Source: Siccibacter colletis
GTDB taxonomy: Bacteria > Pseudomonadota > Gammaproteobacteria > Enterobacterales > Enterobacteriaceae
Assembly: GCF_000696575.1 (NCBI RefSeq)
Contig: NZ_JMSQ01000004.1
Coordinates: 124,001-188,000 of the forward strand
DNA: 64,000 nt
Direction: 5' to 3'
The translations under genes were made by a program, and so were the position numbers. The notes under the pieces are model-generated. The model made no database searches. It was given only the letters and a program-made list of their open reading frames with translations, and was not told the origin of the DNA. How positions within the stretch are numbered: position 1 is the stretch's first letter; each line of letters opens with the position of its first letter. Of the stretch, positions 20,147-31,959 are shown piece by piece.

Positions 20147-21349
20147 GTGCAAAGCGTAGATGTGGCAATTGTCGGCGGGGGTATGGTCGGCCTCGCGGTT
20201 GCCTGCGGGTTGCAGGGCAGTGGCCTTCGCGTTGCGGTGCTGGAGCAGCATGAGCCCGAGCCGTTAGCCGCGAACGCGCCGCCCGCGCTGCGCGTCTCGG
20301 CAATCAATGCCGCCAGCGAAACGCTGCTGGCGAAGCTCGGGGTGTGGAACGATTTGCAACAGGGGCGTGTCAGTCCCTATCACGGCATGGAAGTGTGGGA
20401 TCAGGACAGCTTCGGTCATATTGCTTTTGATGATAAATCCCTCGGCTACAGCCATCTCGGGCATATCATTGAAAATGCGGTGATCCACCAGGCGCTGTGG
20501 GATAAAGCCCAGCGCTGTTCAGACGTTACGCTCATTGCCCCGGCGCAGATGCAGCAGGTTGCCTTCGGCGAGAACGACGCCTTTCTCACCCTGACCGACG
20601 GCACGATGCTGACGTCGCGGCTGGTGATTGGTGCGGACGGGGCGAACTCCTGGCTGCGCGAGCGCGCCGATATTCCGCTGACATACTGGGATTACCGCCA
20701 TCACGCCCTGGTGGCAACCATTCGCACCGATGAGCCTCACGGTCAGGTGGCGCGCCAGATGTTTCACGGTGACGGCATTCTCGCCTTCCTGCCGCTGGCC
20801 GATCCGCACCTGTGCTCGATCGTCTGGTCGCTGTCGCCTGATGAAGCGCAGCAGATGCAGCAGGCCAGCGATGAAGCCTTCAATCAGGCGCTGTGCGTAG
20901 CGTTTGATAACCGCCTTGGGCTGTGCCACGTCGAAAGTGAGCGCCAGGTCTATCCGCTGGTCGGCCGTTACGCGCGGCAGTTCGCGTCTCATCGTCTGGC
21001 GCTGGTCGGCGATGCCGCCCACACCATTCATCCGCTGGCGGGCCAGGGCGTGAACCTCGGGTTTATGGATGCGGCTGAACTGATTGACGAACTCCGTCGT
21101 CTGCAGCGTCAGGGTAAAGATATTGGTCAGCACCTCTATCTGCGCCGCTACGAGCGCAGCCGCAAGCACAGCGCCGCGCTGATGCTGGCGGGCATGCAGG
21201 GGTTCCGCGAACTGTTTGCCGGCAGCAATCCGGCGAAAAAGCTGCTGCGCGATATTGGACTGAAACTTGCTGATACTCTCCCGGGTGTTAAACCGCAGCT
21301 GATCCGTCAGGCGATGGGCCTGAACGATCTGCCTGAGTGGTTACGTTAA
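20147..21349 (+). CDS. ubiI: 2-octaprenylphenol 5-hydroxylase UbiI (VisC)
   Basis: UbiI performs the C5 hydroxylation of aerobic ubiquinone synthesis. The start is GTG 20147, with AAGGAG seven bases upstream, giving 400 residues as in E. coli; the frame opening earlier lies inside ubiH. Motifs parallel UbiH: GGGMVG, GADGANS and GDAAHTIHPLAGQGVN. The two proteins are clearly paralogous (class A flavin hydroxylases) and lie in tandem. A hairpin follows the stop. Confidence 0.95.
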   Translation: MQSVDVAIVGGGMVGLAVACGLQGSGLRVAVLEQHEPEPLAANAPPALRVSAINAASETLLAKLGVWNDLQQGRVSPYHGMEVWDQDSFGHIAFDDKSLGYSHLGHIIENAVIHQALWDKAQRCSDVTLIAPAQMQQVAFGENDAFLTLTDGTMLTSRLVIGADGANSWLRERADIPLTYWDYRHHALVATIRTDEPHGQVARQMFHGDGILAFLPLADPHLCSIVWSLSPDEAQQMQQASDEAFNQALCVAFDNRLGLCHVESERQVYPLVGRYARQFASHRLALVGDAAHTIHPLAGQGVNLGFMDAAELIDELRRLQRQGKDIGQHLYLRRYERSRKHSAALMLAGMQGFRELFAGSNPAKKLLRDIGLKLADTLPGVKPQLIRQAMGLNDLPEWLR

Positions 21350-21360
21350 CTGCGTCACAC

Positions 21361-21389
21361 TTTCCCTTTCCCGACAGCGGAAAGGGAAA
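21361..21389 (+). terminator. Hairpin after ubiI
   Basis: Stem TTTCCCTTTCC / GGAAAGGGAAA, 11 bp, just past the ubiI stop, without a T-run on +. It probably protects the 3' end or acts as a weak terminator. Confidence 0.5.
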
Positions 21390-21772
21390 TCCTCCTCGTT
21401 TGAAATATTCTAATTTCACCCATTTTTTCGGATTAGATTTACTCATCTGACGTTTTTGGCAATGTAGTGAATTTTTTCCGCTTTCAACAATAAATGCTGC
21501 ATTGCGCGGTGCCAGGCCGGTGCATTCATTGTTTATCAGCTTTTTACTGCGCTAATGGCAACCGAAAGCTCTGTCGCGCTTTTCGGGTTTTACGGCCATA
21601 AGCTAATCTGATGACCCATTTTTACTTATGGTTAATCCCAGGCTTCGGTGATAAGTTCAGGCAAAAGGTAACGTTTGCGTCGCGGTCGGGAGTGACCGTG
21701 GCGGTGGGGTTTAACCTGGGCTTTTTTCAGGGCTGCATCCCCGTTCGTACCCGCTGACAACCCGAGGAAAAG
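21390..21772 (+). promoter_or_regulatory. gcvTHP control region (no gene)
   Basis: This 383-base stretch has no credible ORF on either strand. It is AT-rich in its first half (runs of T and A near 21420-21500), as expected for the bent Lrp/GcvA-bound region upstream of gcvT in E. coli. The gcvT ribosome site GAGGAAAAG is at its end. I see no glycine-riboswitch tandem aptamer. Individual GcvA, Lrp and PurR sites could not be fixed by eye. Confidence 0.5.
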
Positions 21773-22870
21773 ATGGCTCAACAAACCCCTTTGTATGAAC
21801 AGCACACCCTCTGCGGTGCGCGCATGGTCGATTTCCACGGCTGGATGATGCCGTTGCACTACGGCTCCCAGCTGGATGAGCATCACGCGGTGCGCCGCGA
21901 TGCCGGTATGTTTGACGTCTCCCATATGACTATCGTCGACCTGCGCGGCACCCGTACCCGCGAATTCCTGCGTTTTCTGCTGGCTAACGACGTCGCTAAA
22001 CTCACTGTCCCTGGCAAAGCCCTCTATACCGGTATGCTTAACGCTTCCGCCGGTGTCATCGATGACCTGATCGTCTATTTCCTTACCGAAGACTATTTCC
22101 GCCTTGTGGTGAACTCCGCCACCCGGGAAAAAGATCTGGCCTGGATCGAGGAACATGCTGCCGGGTACGGGGTTGAAATTACCGTGCGCGACGATCTGGC
22201 GCTGATTGCCGTTCAGGGGCCGCAGGCGAAAGAGAAAGCGGGCACGCTGTTCAGCGAGGCCCAGCGCCAGGCGGTTGACGGCATGAAACCCTTCTTTGGC
22301 GTCCAGGCCGACGATCTGTTCATCGCCACCACCGGGTACACCGGTGAAGCTGGCTATGAAATCGCGTTGCCCAATGAAAAAGCCGCCGACTTCTGGCAGG
22401 CGCTGGTCAAGGCTGGCGTACAGCCGTGCGGCCTCGGCGCGCGCGACACGCTGCGCCTGGAGGCTGGGATGAACCTGTATGGGCAGGAGATGGATGAAGG
22501 CGTATCGCCGCTCGCTGCCAATATGGGCTGGACCATCGCTTTCGAGCCTGCCGACCGTCAGTTCATCGGGCGTGAGGCGCTGGAATCTCAGCGCGAACAC
22601 GGCACCGAGCAGCTGGTCGGCCTGGTGATGACAGAAAAAGGCGTGCTGCGCGGTGGTTTGCCGGTGCGCTTTACCGATGCTCAGGGCAACCCCCTGGAAG
22701 GGATCATCACCAGCGGCACCTTCTCGCCGACGCTCGGCTACAGCATTGCGCTCGCCCGCGTACCCCAGGGCATTGGCGAGACCGCGATTGTCCAGATCCG
22801 CAACCGTGAAATGCCGGTGCGCGTGACCAAACCCGTTTTCGTTCGCGCCGGAAAAGCCGTCGCACAGTGA
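21773..22870 (+). CDS. gcvT: Glycine cleavage system T protein (aminomethyltransferase)
   Basis: GcvT transfers the methylene carbon from the lipoyl arm of GcvH to tetrahydrofolate, releasing ammonia. The 365-residue product is one longer than E. coli GcvT. Recognisable segments are the N-terminal [20 protein letters not shown], the folate-site region [10 protein letters not shown] and [13 protein letters not shown]. It is the first gene of the gcvT-gcvH-gcvP operon, which is induced by glycine through GcvA in E. coli. Confidence 0.97.
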   Translation: MAQQTPLYEQHTLCGARMVDFHGWMMPLHYGSQLDEHHAVRRDAGMFDVSHMTIVDLRGTRTREFLRFLLANDVAKLTVPGKALYTGMLNASAGVIDDLIVYFLTEDYFRLVVNSATREKDLAWIEEHAAGYGVEITVRDDLALIAVQGPQAKEKAGTLFSEAQRQAVDGMKPFFGVQADDLFIATTGYTGEAGYEIALPNEKAADFWQALVKAGVQPCGLGARDTLRLEAGMNLYGQEMDEGVSPLAANMGWTIAFEPADRQFIGREALESQREHGTEQLVGLVMTEKGVLRGGLPVRFTDAQGNPLEGIITSGTFSPTLGYSIALARVPQGIGETAIVQIRNREMPVRVTKPVFVRAGKAVAQ

Positions 22871-22892
22871 TGTCGATATCAGGAGAAAAAAA

Positions 22893-23279
22893 ATGAGCAA
22901 TGTTCCAGCAGAACTGAAATACAGCAAAGAACACGAGTGGCTGCGTAAAGAAGCCGACGGCACGTACACCGTGGGGATCACCGAGCATGCGCAGGAGCTG
23001 CTCGGTGACATGGTGTTTGTCGATCTGCCAGGCGTTGGCACTACCGTCAGCGCGGGGGACGACTGTGCGGTGGCGGAGTCCGTGAAAGCGGCCTCCGACA
23101 TCTATGCGCCGGTCAGCGGTGAGATTGTGGCGGTCAACGACGCCCTTGGCGATGCGCCGGAGCTGGTTAACAGCGCGCCCTATGGCGAAGGCTGGATCTT
23201 CAAGATTAAAGCCAGCGACGAGTCGCAGATTGCTGCGCTGCTGGATGCCGCTGCGTACGAAGCACTGCTGGACGAGTAA
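22893..23279 (+). CDS. gcvH: Glycine cleavage system H protein
   Basis: GcvH carries the aminomethyl intermediate on a lipoyl-lysine between GcvP, GcvT and the Lpd subunit. The product is 128 residues. The lipoylation site is Lys65 in [10 protein letters not shown], inside the typical hybrid barrel, with the C-terminal GEGWIFKI segment intact. It lies 22 bases after gcvT with an AGGAG site. A palindromic spacer separates it from gcvP. Confidence 0.97.
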   Translation: MSNVPAELKYSKEHEWLRKEADGTYTVGITEHAQELLGDMVFVDLPGVGTTVSAGDDCAVAESVKAASDIYAPVSGEIVAVNDALGDAPELVNSAPYGEGWIFKIKASDESQIAALLDAAAYEALLDE

Positions 23280-23289
23280 CTGCTTTCTC

Positions 23290-23363
23290 CCTCTTCGTCG
23301 GAAGAGGGCTGGGCGGGGGCGAAACAGCCCTCGCCCTTAACCTCTCCGGCTGCGAGAGGCGAC
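23290..23363. repeat. Palindromic GC-rich spacer element (REP-like) between gcvH and gcvP
   Basis: The 118-base gcvH-gcvP gap holds a run of short inverted repeats: CCCTCTTC / GAAGAGGG (23290-23309), GGGCGGGGGC facing CCCTCGCCC (about 23312-23336) and CCTCTC / GAGAGG (23341-23359). The composition resembles the REP/BIME-type repeats found in Enterobacter and Klebsiella intergenic regions. Only one copy is seen here, so repeat identity is inferred. Confidence 0.45.
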
Positions 23364-23397
23364 CACTATTCACCGCACGTTTCAGGAACCATCGCTC

Positions 23398-26271
23398 ATG
23401 ACACAGACTTTAAGCCAGCTTGAAAACCGTGGCGCGTTTATCGACCGTCACATCGGGCCGGATGCTCAGCAACAGCAGGAGATGCTGAACACGGTTGGCG
23501 CGGATTCATTAAACGCCCTGATTGCACAGATCGTGCCGAAGGACATTCAGCTCGCCACGCCGCCGCAGGTTGGCGACGCCACCACCGAGTTTGCCGCGCT
23601 GGCGGAACTGAAAGCGATCGCCGGGCTCAACAAGCGCTTTACGTCTTACATTGGCATGGGCTACACCCCGGTTCATCTCCCGCCGGTGATCCTGCGCAAC
23701 ATGCTGGAAAATCCGGGCTGGTACACCGCCTATACGCCGTATCAGCCGGAAGTGTCTCAGGGCCGCCTCGAAGCACTGCTCAACTTCCAGCAGGTCACGC
23801 TGGATCTGACCGGCATGGATATTGCCTCCGCCTCGCTGCTCGATGAAGCCACCGCAGCGGCGGAAGCGATGGCGATGGCTAAACGCGTCAGCAAGCTGAA
23901 AAACGCCAACCGCTTCTTCGTGGCGGCAGACGTGCATCCGCAGACGCTGGATGTCGTGCGTACCCGTGCGGAAACCTTCGGCTTTGACATCATTGTCGAT
24001 GACGCTGAGAAGGTGCTCGATCATCAGGACGTGTTCGGCGTGCTGCTCCAGCAGGTTGGCACCACCGGCGAGGTCCACGATTACAGCACGCTGATCGGCG
24101 AGCTGAAAGCGCGCAACGTGATCGTCAGCGTGGCTGCCGACTTTATGGCGCTGGTGATGTTAACCGCGCCGGGCAAACAGGGTGCGGATATCGTCTTTGG
24201 CTCCGCGCAGCGCTTTGGCGTCCCGATGGGCTACGGCGGCCCGCATGCGGCGTTCTTCGGTGCCAAAGATGAATTCAAACGCTCGATGCCGGGACGCATT
24301 ATCGGCGTTTCCCGCGACGCGGCGGGCAACACCGCGCTGCGTATGGCGATGCAGACCCGCGAACAGCACATTCGCCGCGAGAAAGCCAACTCCAACATCT
24401 GTACCTCCCAGGTGCTGCTGGCCAACATTGCCAGCCTCTATGCGGTATTCCACGGCCCGGAAGGACTGAAACGTATCGCCAGCCGTATTCATCGCTTTAC
24501 CGATATTCTGGCGGCGGGCCTGCAAAAAGGCGGCCTGAAACTGCGTCACGCGCACTGGTTCGATACCCTGTGCGTGGAAGCAACGGACAAAGCCGCAGTG
24601 CTGGCGCGCGCCGAAGCTGCGCAGATCAACCTGCGCAGCGACGTGCTTAACGCGGTTGGCATCACCCTGAATGAAGCCACCACCCGCGACGATATCGCGA
24701 CGCTGTTCAACGTGCTGCTGGGCGACGATCACGGTCTGGACATCGACGGTCTGGATAAAGAGGTGGCGCTCGACAGCCGCTCTGTTCCGCAGGCGATGCT
24801 GCGCGATGATGCGATCCTGACGCATCCGGTATTCAATCGCTACCACAGCGAAACCGAAATGATGCGCTACATGCACAGCCTGGAGCGTAAGGATCTGGCG
24901 CTGAATCAGGCGATGATCCCGCTCGGCTCCTGCACCATGAAACTGAATGCCGCCGCGGAAATGATCCCGATCACCTGGCCGGAATTTGCCGAACTGCACC
25001 CGTTCTGCCCGGCGGATCAGGCGGAAGGCTATCATCAGATGATCGGTCAGCTCTCTGACTGGCTGGTGAAGCTCACCGGGTACGATGCCCTCTGCATGCA
25101 GCCGAACTCCGGCGCTCAGGGCGAGTACGCCGGCCTGCTGGCTATTCGCCGCTATCATGAAAGCCGCAATGAAGGCCACCGTGACATCTGCCTGATCCCG
25201 AGTTCCGCACACGGCACCAACCCAGCCTCGGCCCAAATGGCGAGCATGCAGGTTGTGGTGGTGGCCTGTGATAAGCAGGGTAACATCGACCTGACCGATC
25301 TGCGCGCGAAGGCCGAACAGGCCGGGGAGAAGCTGTCGTGCATCATGGTGACCTATCCGTCTACCCACGGCGTGTATGAAGAAACCATCCGGGACGTGTG
25401 CGACATCGTGCATCAGTACGGCGGCCAGGTTTACCTGGATGGCGCCAACATGAATGCTCAGGTCGGCATCACCACGCCGGGCTACATTGGCGCAGACGTG
25501 TCGCACCTTAACCTGCACAAAACCTTCTGCATTCCACACGGCGGCGGCGGTCCGGGCATGGGGCCGATTGGCGTCAAAGCGCATCTGGCGCCGTTCGTAC
25601 CTGGCCATAGCGTGGTGCAAATTGAAGGGATGCTCACCCGTCAGGGCGCGGTATCTGCCGCGCCGTTTGGCAGCGCTTCTATCCTGCCGATCAGCTGGAT
25701 GTATATCCGTATGATGGGCGCGGAAGGGCTGAAAAAGGCCAGCCAGGTAGCCATCCTCAACGCCAACTATATTGCCAGCCGCCTGCAGTCGGCTTATCCG
25801 GTACTCTATACCGGCCGCGATGGTCGTGTGGCGCACGAGTGCATCCTCGATATTCGCCCGCTCAAGGAAACGACCGGTATCAGCGAGCTGGATATCGCCA
25901 AGCGCCTGATCGATTACGGCTTCCACGCCCCGACCATGTCGTTCCCGGTGGCGGGTACGCTGATGGTTGAGCCGACGGAATCCGAAAGTAAGGTTGAGCT
26001 GGATCGCTTTATCGATGCGATGCTGGCGATCCGCACCGAAATCGATCGTGTAGCAAAAGGCGAATGGCCGGCGGAAGACAACCCGCTGGTGAACGCGCCG
26101 CACACGCAGAAAGAGCTGGTTGGCGAGTGGGATCACAGCTATACCCGCGAACTGGCTGCCTTCCCGGCAGGCTTCGACAATAAATACTGGCCGACCGTAA
26201 AACGCCTTGACGACGTATACGGGGATCGCAATCTGTTCTGCTCCTGCGTGCCGATGAGTGAATACCAGTAA
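23398..26271 (+). CDS. gcvP: Glycine dehydrogenase (decarboxylating), P protein
   Basis: GcvP is the PLP-dependent decarboxylase of the glycine cleavage system and passes the aminomethyl group to GcvH. At 957 residues it is the fused alpha/beta form seen in E. coli. The N-terminal half starts DRHIGPD. The C-terminal half contains the PLP lysine in [16 protein letters not shown] and the Ser/Gly-rich cofactor region [11 protein letters not shown]. The very long open frame on the opposite strand is a codon-bias shadow. It is followed by a short terminator that overlaps the approach to ygfF. Confidence 0.98.
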   Translation: MTQTLSQLENRGAFIDRHIGPDAQQQQEMLNTVGADSLNALIAQIVPKDIQLATPPQVGDATTEFAALAELKAIAGLNKRFTSYIGMGYTPVHLPPVILRNMLENPGWYTAYTPYQPEVSQGRLEALLNFQQVTLDLTGMDIASASLLDEATAAAEAMAMAKRVSKLKNANRFFVAADVHPQTLDVVRTRAETFGFDIIVDDAEKVLDHQDVFGVLLQQVGTTGEVHDYSTLIGELKARNVIVSVAADFMALVMLTAPGKQGADIVFGSAQRFGVPMGYGGPHAAFFGAKDEFKRSMPGRIIGVSRDAAGNTALRMAMQTREQHIRREKANSNICTSQVLLANIASLYAVFHGPEGLKRIASRIHRFTDILAAGLQKGGLKLRHAHWFDTLCVEATDKAAVLARAEAAQINLRSDVLNAVGITLNEATTRDDIATLFNVLLGDDHGLDIDGLDKEVALDSRSVPQAMLRDDAILTHPVFNRYHSETEMMRYMHSLERKDLALNQAMIPLGSCTMKLNAAAEMIPITWPEFAELHPFCPADQAEGYHQMIGQLSDWLVKLTGYDALCMQPNSGAQGEYAGLLAIRRYHESRNEGHRDICLIPSSAHGTNPASAQMASMQVVVVACDKQGNIDLTDLRAKAEQAGEKLSCIMVTYPSTHGVYEETIRDVCDIVHQYGGQVYLDGANMNAQVGITTPGYIGADVSHLNLHKTFCIPHGGGGPGMGPIGVKAHLAPFVPGHSVVQIEGMLTRQGAVSAAPFGSASILPISWMYIRMMGAEGLKKASQVAILNANYIASRLQSAYPVLYTGRDGRVAHECILDIRPLKETTGISELDIAKRLIDYGFHAPTMSFPVAGTLMVEPTESESKVELDRFIDAMLAIRTEIDRVAKGEWPAEDNPLVNAPHTQKELVGEWDHSYTRELAAFPAGFDNKYWPTVKRLDDVYGDRNLFCSCVPMSEYQ

Positions 26272-26292
26272 TAACTATCCTGTTGTAATTTG

Positions 26293-26314
26293 AGGGCGCT
26301 TCGGTGCCCTTTTT
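26293..26314 (+). terminator. Intrinsic terminator after gcvP
   Basis: Stem AGGGCGC / GTGCCCT (one mismatch) with a TTCG tetraloop and TTTTT. The T-run ends 15 bases before the ygfF start. Confidence 0.75.
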
Positions 26315-26329
26315 GTTATGGAGAAAATG

Positions 26330-27073
26330 ATGACTGTTGCACTGGTGACCGGTGGAAGCCGGGGAATTGGACGCGCGACCTCGCTGCTGCTGGCGCAGGA
26401 AGGATACAGCGTGGTGGTGAACTACCACACTAACACAGAGGCTGCGCAGGCGGTGGTTAATGAAATTCGCCTCGCGGGTGGTACGGCGGAGGCAATCAGG
26501 GCTGATGTATCGGACGAGGCGCAGGTAGTGACGATGTTCGAGCAGATCGATCGTTTGTTCGGCCCGGTAGATGCCCTGGTGAACAATGCCGGCATTCTGT
26601 TTCAGCAGGCCCGTCTGGAGACGCTGACCGCGGCGCGCATCAATCAGGTGCTTACCACGAACGTCACCAGCTATTTCCTGTGCTGTCGCGAAGCGGTGAA
26701 GCGCATGGCGCACCAGCACGGTGGGAAGGGTGGGGCGATTGTTAACGTCTCGTCCGCCGCTTCGCGTCTCGGCGCGCCGGGTGAATATGTGGATTATGCC
26801 GCCTCGAAAGGTGCCGTTGACGCTATGACGACAGGTCTGTCACTGGAAGTGGCAGGGCAGGGGATACGCGTGAACGGGGTGCGGCCAGGATTTATTTATA
26901 CCGAGATGCATGCTTCAGGCGGCGAGCCGGGGCGCGTGGATCGGGTAAAAACCGCGATTCCGATGCAGCGTGGCGGTCAGCCGGAAGAGGTGGCCCAGGC
27001 AATTGCCTGGCTGCTCAGCGATAAAGCTTCTTACGTGACCGGGAGCTTTATTGATATGGCTGGCGGGAAGTAA
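26330..27073 (+). CDS. ygfF: SDR-family oxidoreductase YgfF
   Basis: This is a short-chain dehydrogenase/reductase; E. coli YgfF has reported glucose dehydrogenase activity, and the physiological substrate is uncertain. I chose ATG 26330 because GGAG lies six bases upstream and the length (247) equals E. coli YgfF; two upstream in-frame ATGs (26318, 26327) are too close to that site. Motifs: cofactor-binding TGGSRGIG near the N-terminus, NNAG, the Ser in VNVSSAASRLG and YxxxK as YAASKGA. It lies just past the gcvP terminator, so readthrough from gcvTHP is likely. Confidence 0.9.
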   Translation: MTVALVTGGSRGIGRATSLLLAQEGYSVVVNYHTNTEAAQAVVNEIRLAGGTAEAIRADVSDEAQVVTMFEQIDRLFGPVDALVNNAGILFQQARLETLTAARINQVLTTNVTSYFLCCREAVKRMAHQHGGKGGAIVNVSSAASRLGAPGEYVDYAASKGAVDAMTTGLSLEVAGQGIRVNGVRPGFIYTEMHASGGEPGRVDRVKTAIPMQRGGQPEEVAQAIAWLLSDKASYVTGSFIDMAGGK

Positions 27074-27110
27074 TGACGACCTCCCCCTGTAGCAGGGGGA
27101 GGATGAGGAC

Positions 27111-28547
<1,437 letters not shown>

Positions 28548-28707
28548 TCATTGTCTCGTTGTCGGTTGGTAAATAAATGTCAATAAAACAATTACTACCG
28601 GGCCTTTAATAAAGTCTGCCAACGAGTCTAACAAAGGAAGATGAAAAGTCACGATATAACAAATAACGCAGCCGGTGATTTGTTACACCCAAAAAACAAT
28701 ATGTTTT

Positions 28708-29436
28708 TTATGCCAGCCGACGTGCCAGTTTACGGCCCAGAGATTCAAGAATATAAATCACCGGGATTTGCGTGGTGATGTCATAGACGCCCGCAATGCG
28801 CATGGGCTGCACATGCCAGGAGAGATTGAAGTCGGCAAGCTTAGCCAGTGAGGAGTTTTCATGGCTGGTGACGGAGAGCACCTTGCAGCGGTGCAGGCTG
28901 AACTGGCTGGCAAAGCGCAGGATCTCTTCGGTTTCGCCGGATACGGAGAGTACGATAGCCAGCGCATTTTTCGCCATGTCGCTGGTGACCGGGAAATAAG
29001 GGTCGTCAATATGGTTGCTGAATTTTCCGACATTTGAGAAAAAGCGCGCGCCATATTTCGCCAGTGCGCCTGAGGTGCCCGCTCCGACAAATATAATACG
29101 TTCCGATTGCAGAATAATATTTACCGCATCATCCAGTAAATTATCAAACTCTTCGTTATTTACGCTTCGGAAAAAGCTCATTATCTCGCTGGCACCGAAA
29201 TTCGCTTGCTGCGGTTCATTCTGCTCTAAATATAATTTGAAGCGCACGCGGAATTCGGAATAGCCTTCGCAATTGAGCTTGCGGCAGAAGCGCAGCACCG
29301 TGGTGGTAGAGACTCCCGCTTCGTCCGCCAGCTCGCGGATGGTCATGTACATGACTTTGTCAGGGTTCTTGATGACATAGTTGTAGACCATCATTTCAAG
29401 ATTATTCAGGCTGGCAATAGCGGAGTGGGTAAACAT
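28708..29436 (-). CDS. RpiR/MurR-family transcriptional regulator
   Basis: RpiR proteins pair an N-terminal HTH_6 domain with a C-terminal SIS domain that binds a sugar phosphate. The ATG at 29436 gives 242 residues. The HTH spans about 1-75 (MTIRELADEAGVSTTTVLRFCRK), and the SIS domain about 95-230 (FVGAGTSGALAKYGARF, VLSVSGETEEIL). The ribosome site is weak (AAGGGA about 20 bases upstream). The frame continues 48 codons further upstream without similarity to the family. Its position next to bglA suggests control by a 6-phospho-beta-glucoside or its product; this is inference. Confidence 0.85.
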   Translation of the reverse strand: MFTHSAIASLNNLEMMVYNYVIKNPDKVMYMTIRELADEAGVSTTTVLRFCRKLNCEGYSEFRVRFKLYLEQNEPQQANFGASEIMSFFRSVNNEEFDNLLDDAVNIILQSERIIFVGAGTSGALAKYGARFFSNVGKFSNHIDDPYFPVTSDMAKNALAIVLSVSGETEEILRFASQFSLHRCKVLSVTSHENSSLAKLADFNLSWHVQPMRIAGVYDITTQIPVIYILESLGRKLARRLA

Positions 29437-29747
29437 GGTCACAGTGCTGGTATCCCTTATTAAGCGCGCCTGTAGATTACCAGACGATGTATTACAGCAA
29501 CCATCCCTTTTCATGGCTACGGATAAATGAATCGCCGTAAGGCGCACGGCTATTCTGACCCCGCCGCCAGCCCTGACCATACAACTCTACCGGCCCCGAA
29601 CTGGCCCCGCCGCCGCTCCCGAACCGCTACCTCTGCCGGTTCCAGGTTGCGCAGGCCAAATATATTTCAGCTAACAGGTGTTCACTGAAATCATTCTCAG
29701 TTACGCTAGTGATGCTTAACTTTTAGTCGCTTTCCAGGAGTTGCATC
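29437..29747. other. Divergent spacer between the RpiR-type regulator and yqfA
   Basis: No convincing gene. The middle (about 29560-29650) is an unusually GC- and C-rich block with repeated CGGCCCCGAACTGGCCCC-like motifs and ACCGGC / GCCGGT ends that could pair (29589-29640). The yqfA side becomes AT-rich and holds a CAGGAG ribosome site. It could contain leader RNA for the regulator. Confidence 0.4.
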
Positions 29748-30407
29748 ATGGTTCGTCAACCCTCCATCACACAGGGATATTCACTGGCTGAGGAAATCGC
29801 CAACAGCATTAGCCACGGCATCGGGCTGGTGTTCGGCATCGTCGGGCTTGTGCTGCTGCTGGTCCAGGCCATTGACGCCAACGCCAACGCAACGGCAATT
29901 GTCAGCTATAGCCTCTACGGCGGCAGTATGATTTTGCTGTTTCTTGCTTCGACGCTCTACCACGCTATTCCACATGCGCGGGCGAAAATCTGGCTGAAAA
30001 AGTTCGACCACTGCGCCATCTATCTGTTGATAGCCGGTACCTATACGCCGTTTCTGCTGGTGGGGCTTAACTCACTGCTGGCGAAAGGGCTGATGATTGT
30101 CATCTGGAGCCTCGCGCTGCTGGGCATCCTGTTTAAGCTTACTTTCGCTCATCGCTTTAAGGTGTTGTCGCTGGTGACCTATCTGGCGATGGGATGGTTG
30201 TCGCTGGTAGTGATTTACCAGATGGTCATCAAACTGGCTCCGGCCAGCGTGACGCTGCTCGCCGCAGGCGGCATCGTGTATTCACTGGGGGTGATTTTTT
30301 ACGTCTGTAAACGCATCCCCTATAACCACGCAATCTGGCACGGCTTTGTGCTTGGCGGAAGCGTCTGCCACTTCCTGGCCATCTATCTGTATATCGGTCA
30401 GGTGTAG
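29748..30407 (+). CDS. yqfA: Hemolysin III family membrane protein YqfA (TrhA)
   Basis: This is a seven-transmembrane protein of the hemolysin III/PAQR-like family; the family has been linked to membrane energetics and fluidity, and the hemolysin name reflects homology only. The 219-residue product matches E. coli YqfA. Conserved histidines expected to bind metal are in SHGIG, STLYHA and the C-terminal [16 protein letters not shown]. The start follows CCAGGAG. It is convergent with ygfZ. Confidence 0.93.
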   Translation: MVRQPSITQGYSLAEEIANSISHGIGLVFGIVGLVLLLVQAIDANANATAIVSYSLYGGSMILLFLASTLYHAIPHARAKIWLKKFDHCAIYLLIAGTYTPFLLVGLNSLLAKGLMIVIWSLALLGILFKLTFAHRFKVLSLVTYLAMGWLSLVVIYQMVIKLAPASVTLLAAGGIVYSLGVIFYVCKRIPYNHAIWHGFVLGGSVCHFLAIYLYIGQV

Positions 30408-30411
30408 GATG

Positions 30412-30438
30412 CAGGTGCGGCAAACGCAGCCGCACCTG
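30412..30438. terminator. Hairpin between convergent yqfA and ygfZ
   Basis: Perfect 10-bp stem CAGGTGCGGC / GCCGCACCTG with a seven-base loop between the two stop codons. T-runs are weak on both sides. Confidence 0.6.
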
Positions 30439-30446
30439 ACAGGCCT

Positions 30447-31430
30447 TTACTCGTCGAGAGAGTAAGGCAGTGGTTCGATAGACAGGGTATGCGCAGCGTC
30501 ATCGCGAACGCGGAATACGCTTCCGGCTTCCATATCGTTATTCATCACCACCTGCACCAGCACGCGCCCGTCATCAAGCTGGGCTGCCGTGAGTACCGTC
30601 CCGGTCCGGCGCCAGTTTTCACCCATCTGCATTTCCAGATCTTCGCCCGGCAGTGGAGCACGGCTCGCCTGCCCAGCAAGGAACCAGAGCGCGCGTTTGT
30701 TCGCTCCGCGGAATTTGGCGCGGGCGACCATCTCCTGCCCGGTATAACAGCCCTTTTTAAAGCTGATACCGCCCAGCGCCTGGAGGTTAGTGGCCTGAGG
30801 AATAAACTGCGCACTGTTTTCCGGTTCGATTACCGGGATGCCCGCCTCAATATCCAGCGCCAGCCACTGCTGGCTATTGTTAAGCTGCGCTTCGCCCTGC
30901 AGCTTCTCTGTTAATTCCTGCACCTGTGCAGGTGTGGTGACCAGCAGAAAACGTTCAGCAGGCATACCGAACCACAGCAGAGTGGTATCACCTTCGCGTA
31001 CTACCTGGTTCTGTTCATCCGGCAGCGTAGTGAACAGGCCAGCAAGCGCAGCGCGTGCCTGGAAACCTGCGACGCCAAGCAGTACGCGGCTGTCGTCCGG
31101 TACGATAGTTACTTTTGAGAAAACGGCATATTTCTTCAGCTCGGTCAGCTGCGCGTCACGCAGGCTGCGGCGCAGGATCCACGCATAGCCTTCACCATCG
31201 CGGAACAGACGTAAATTACTCCACATCTTACCTTTAGCATCGCAGTGCGCGGCGAGCAGATGCTGGTTATCAGCCAGCGCGGCGACATCGGTCGTAACCT
31301 GGCCCTGAAGGTATTTTTCGCTTTCAGCACCGGTGATGGTGGCCAGCGCCCAGTCATCCAGCGAGATCAGCGTGAGCGGCAGGCGCGCCGAGGCAGCGGG
31401 CTGACGCGGTGGAAACGGTGTAGATGCCAT
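30447..31430 (-). CDS. ygfZ: tRNA-modifying protein YgfZ (folate-binding, Fe-S repair)
   Basis: YgfZ is a folate-binding relative of GcvT needed for full activity of some Fe-S enzymes such as MiaB. The ATG at 31430, with GGGA seven bases upstream, gives 327 residues (E. coli 326). The defining motif KGCYTGQE, containing the essential cysteine, is at about 226-233. An upstream ATG nine codons earlier lacks a site. It is divergent from sdhE across a 262-base spacer and convergent with yqfA. Confidence 0.95.
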   Translation of the reverse strand: MASTPFPPRQPAASARLPLTLISLDDWALATITGAESEKYLQGQVTTDVAALADNQHLLAAHCDAKGKMWSNLRLFRDGEGYAWILRRSLRDAQLTELKKYAVFSKVTIVPDDSRVLLGVAGFQARAALAGLFTTLPDEQNQVVREGDTTLLWFGMPAERFLLVTTPAQVQELTEKLQGEAQLNNSQQWLALDIEAGIPVIEPENSAQFIPQATNLQALGGISFKKGCYTGQEMVARAKFRGANKRALWFLAGQASRAPLPGEDLEMQMGENWRRTGTVLTAAQLDDGRVLVQVVMNNDMEAGSVFRVRDDAAHTLSIEPLPYSLDE

Positions 31431-31692
31431 AACTAAGTCCCGAATGTCACTTCGCAATATTAATGAAACCTAATGGTAAAAGAGCTGCCAGCCTTTGCAA
31501 GCGCTTTAAGAGGGCCATTCGTGCGGTAAACACGGCTTTGCTTACCGCTTCGAAGGATTTTTTGTAACTTGCAGTAGTGGGAAAATTTTCAGGAAAACGC
31601 CTCGTAATTCAAAACAATCCTGTGATGGCGTGGTCAAAAACACGATACACTAGTCGCCGTACCTTATTTCCGGCTTAAACAGGAATATAAAG

Positions 31693-31959
31693 ATGGATAT
31701 AACGAATAAAGCGCGAATTCACTGGGCGTGCCGTCGCGGAATGCGGGAGCTGGATATTTCTGTCATGCCGTTTTTCGAGCATGAATACGACTCGTTGAGC
31801 GATGACGACAAACGGCTTTTCGTTCGCCTTCTTGAGTGTGACGATCCCGATTTGTTTAACTGGCTGATGAATCATGGTAAGCCTGCGGACGCCGAGTTAG
31901 AGCGGATGGTGCTGTTAATTCAGAAACGGAATCAGGAACGTGGTCCTGTGGCACTCTGA
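31693..31959 (+). CDS. sdhE: FAD assembly factor SdhE
   Basis: SdhE promotes covalent flavinylation of succinate dehydrogenase (SdhA) and fumarate reductase (FrdA). The 88-residue product has the essential RGMRE motif at about 16-20 and the rest of the small helical bundle. It overlaps the downstream cptA (ygfX) start by 20 bases, the conserved sdhE-ygfX bicistron. Confidence 0.95.
   Translation: MDITNKARIHWACRRGMRELDISVMPFFEHEYDSLSDDDKRLFVRLLECDDPDLFNWLMNHGKPADAELERMVLLIQKRNQERGPVAL

Noticed and set aside
21350..21772. Glycine riboswitch upstream of gcvT
   Set aside because: No tandem aptamer core was seen; enterobacterial gcvTHP is known to be controlled by GcvA/GcvR and Lrp.
21632..23101. 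489-codon minus-strand frame covering the gcvT region
   Set aside because: Spans the gcvT promoter, gcvT and part of gcvH; no family resemblance, and all three are well supported on the other strand.
24160..26136. 658-codon open frame on the minus strand opposite gcvP
   Set aside because: It lies wholly inside an intact, family-length gcvP, has no recognisable domain, and its frame is the expected shadow of GC-rich codon bias.
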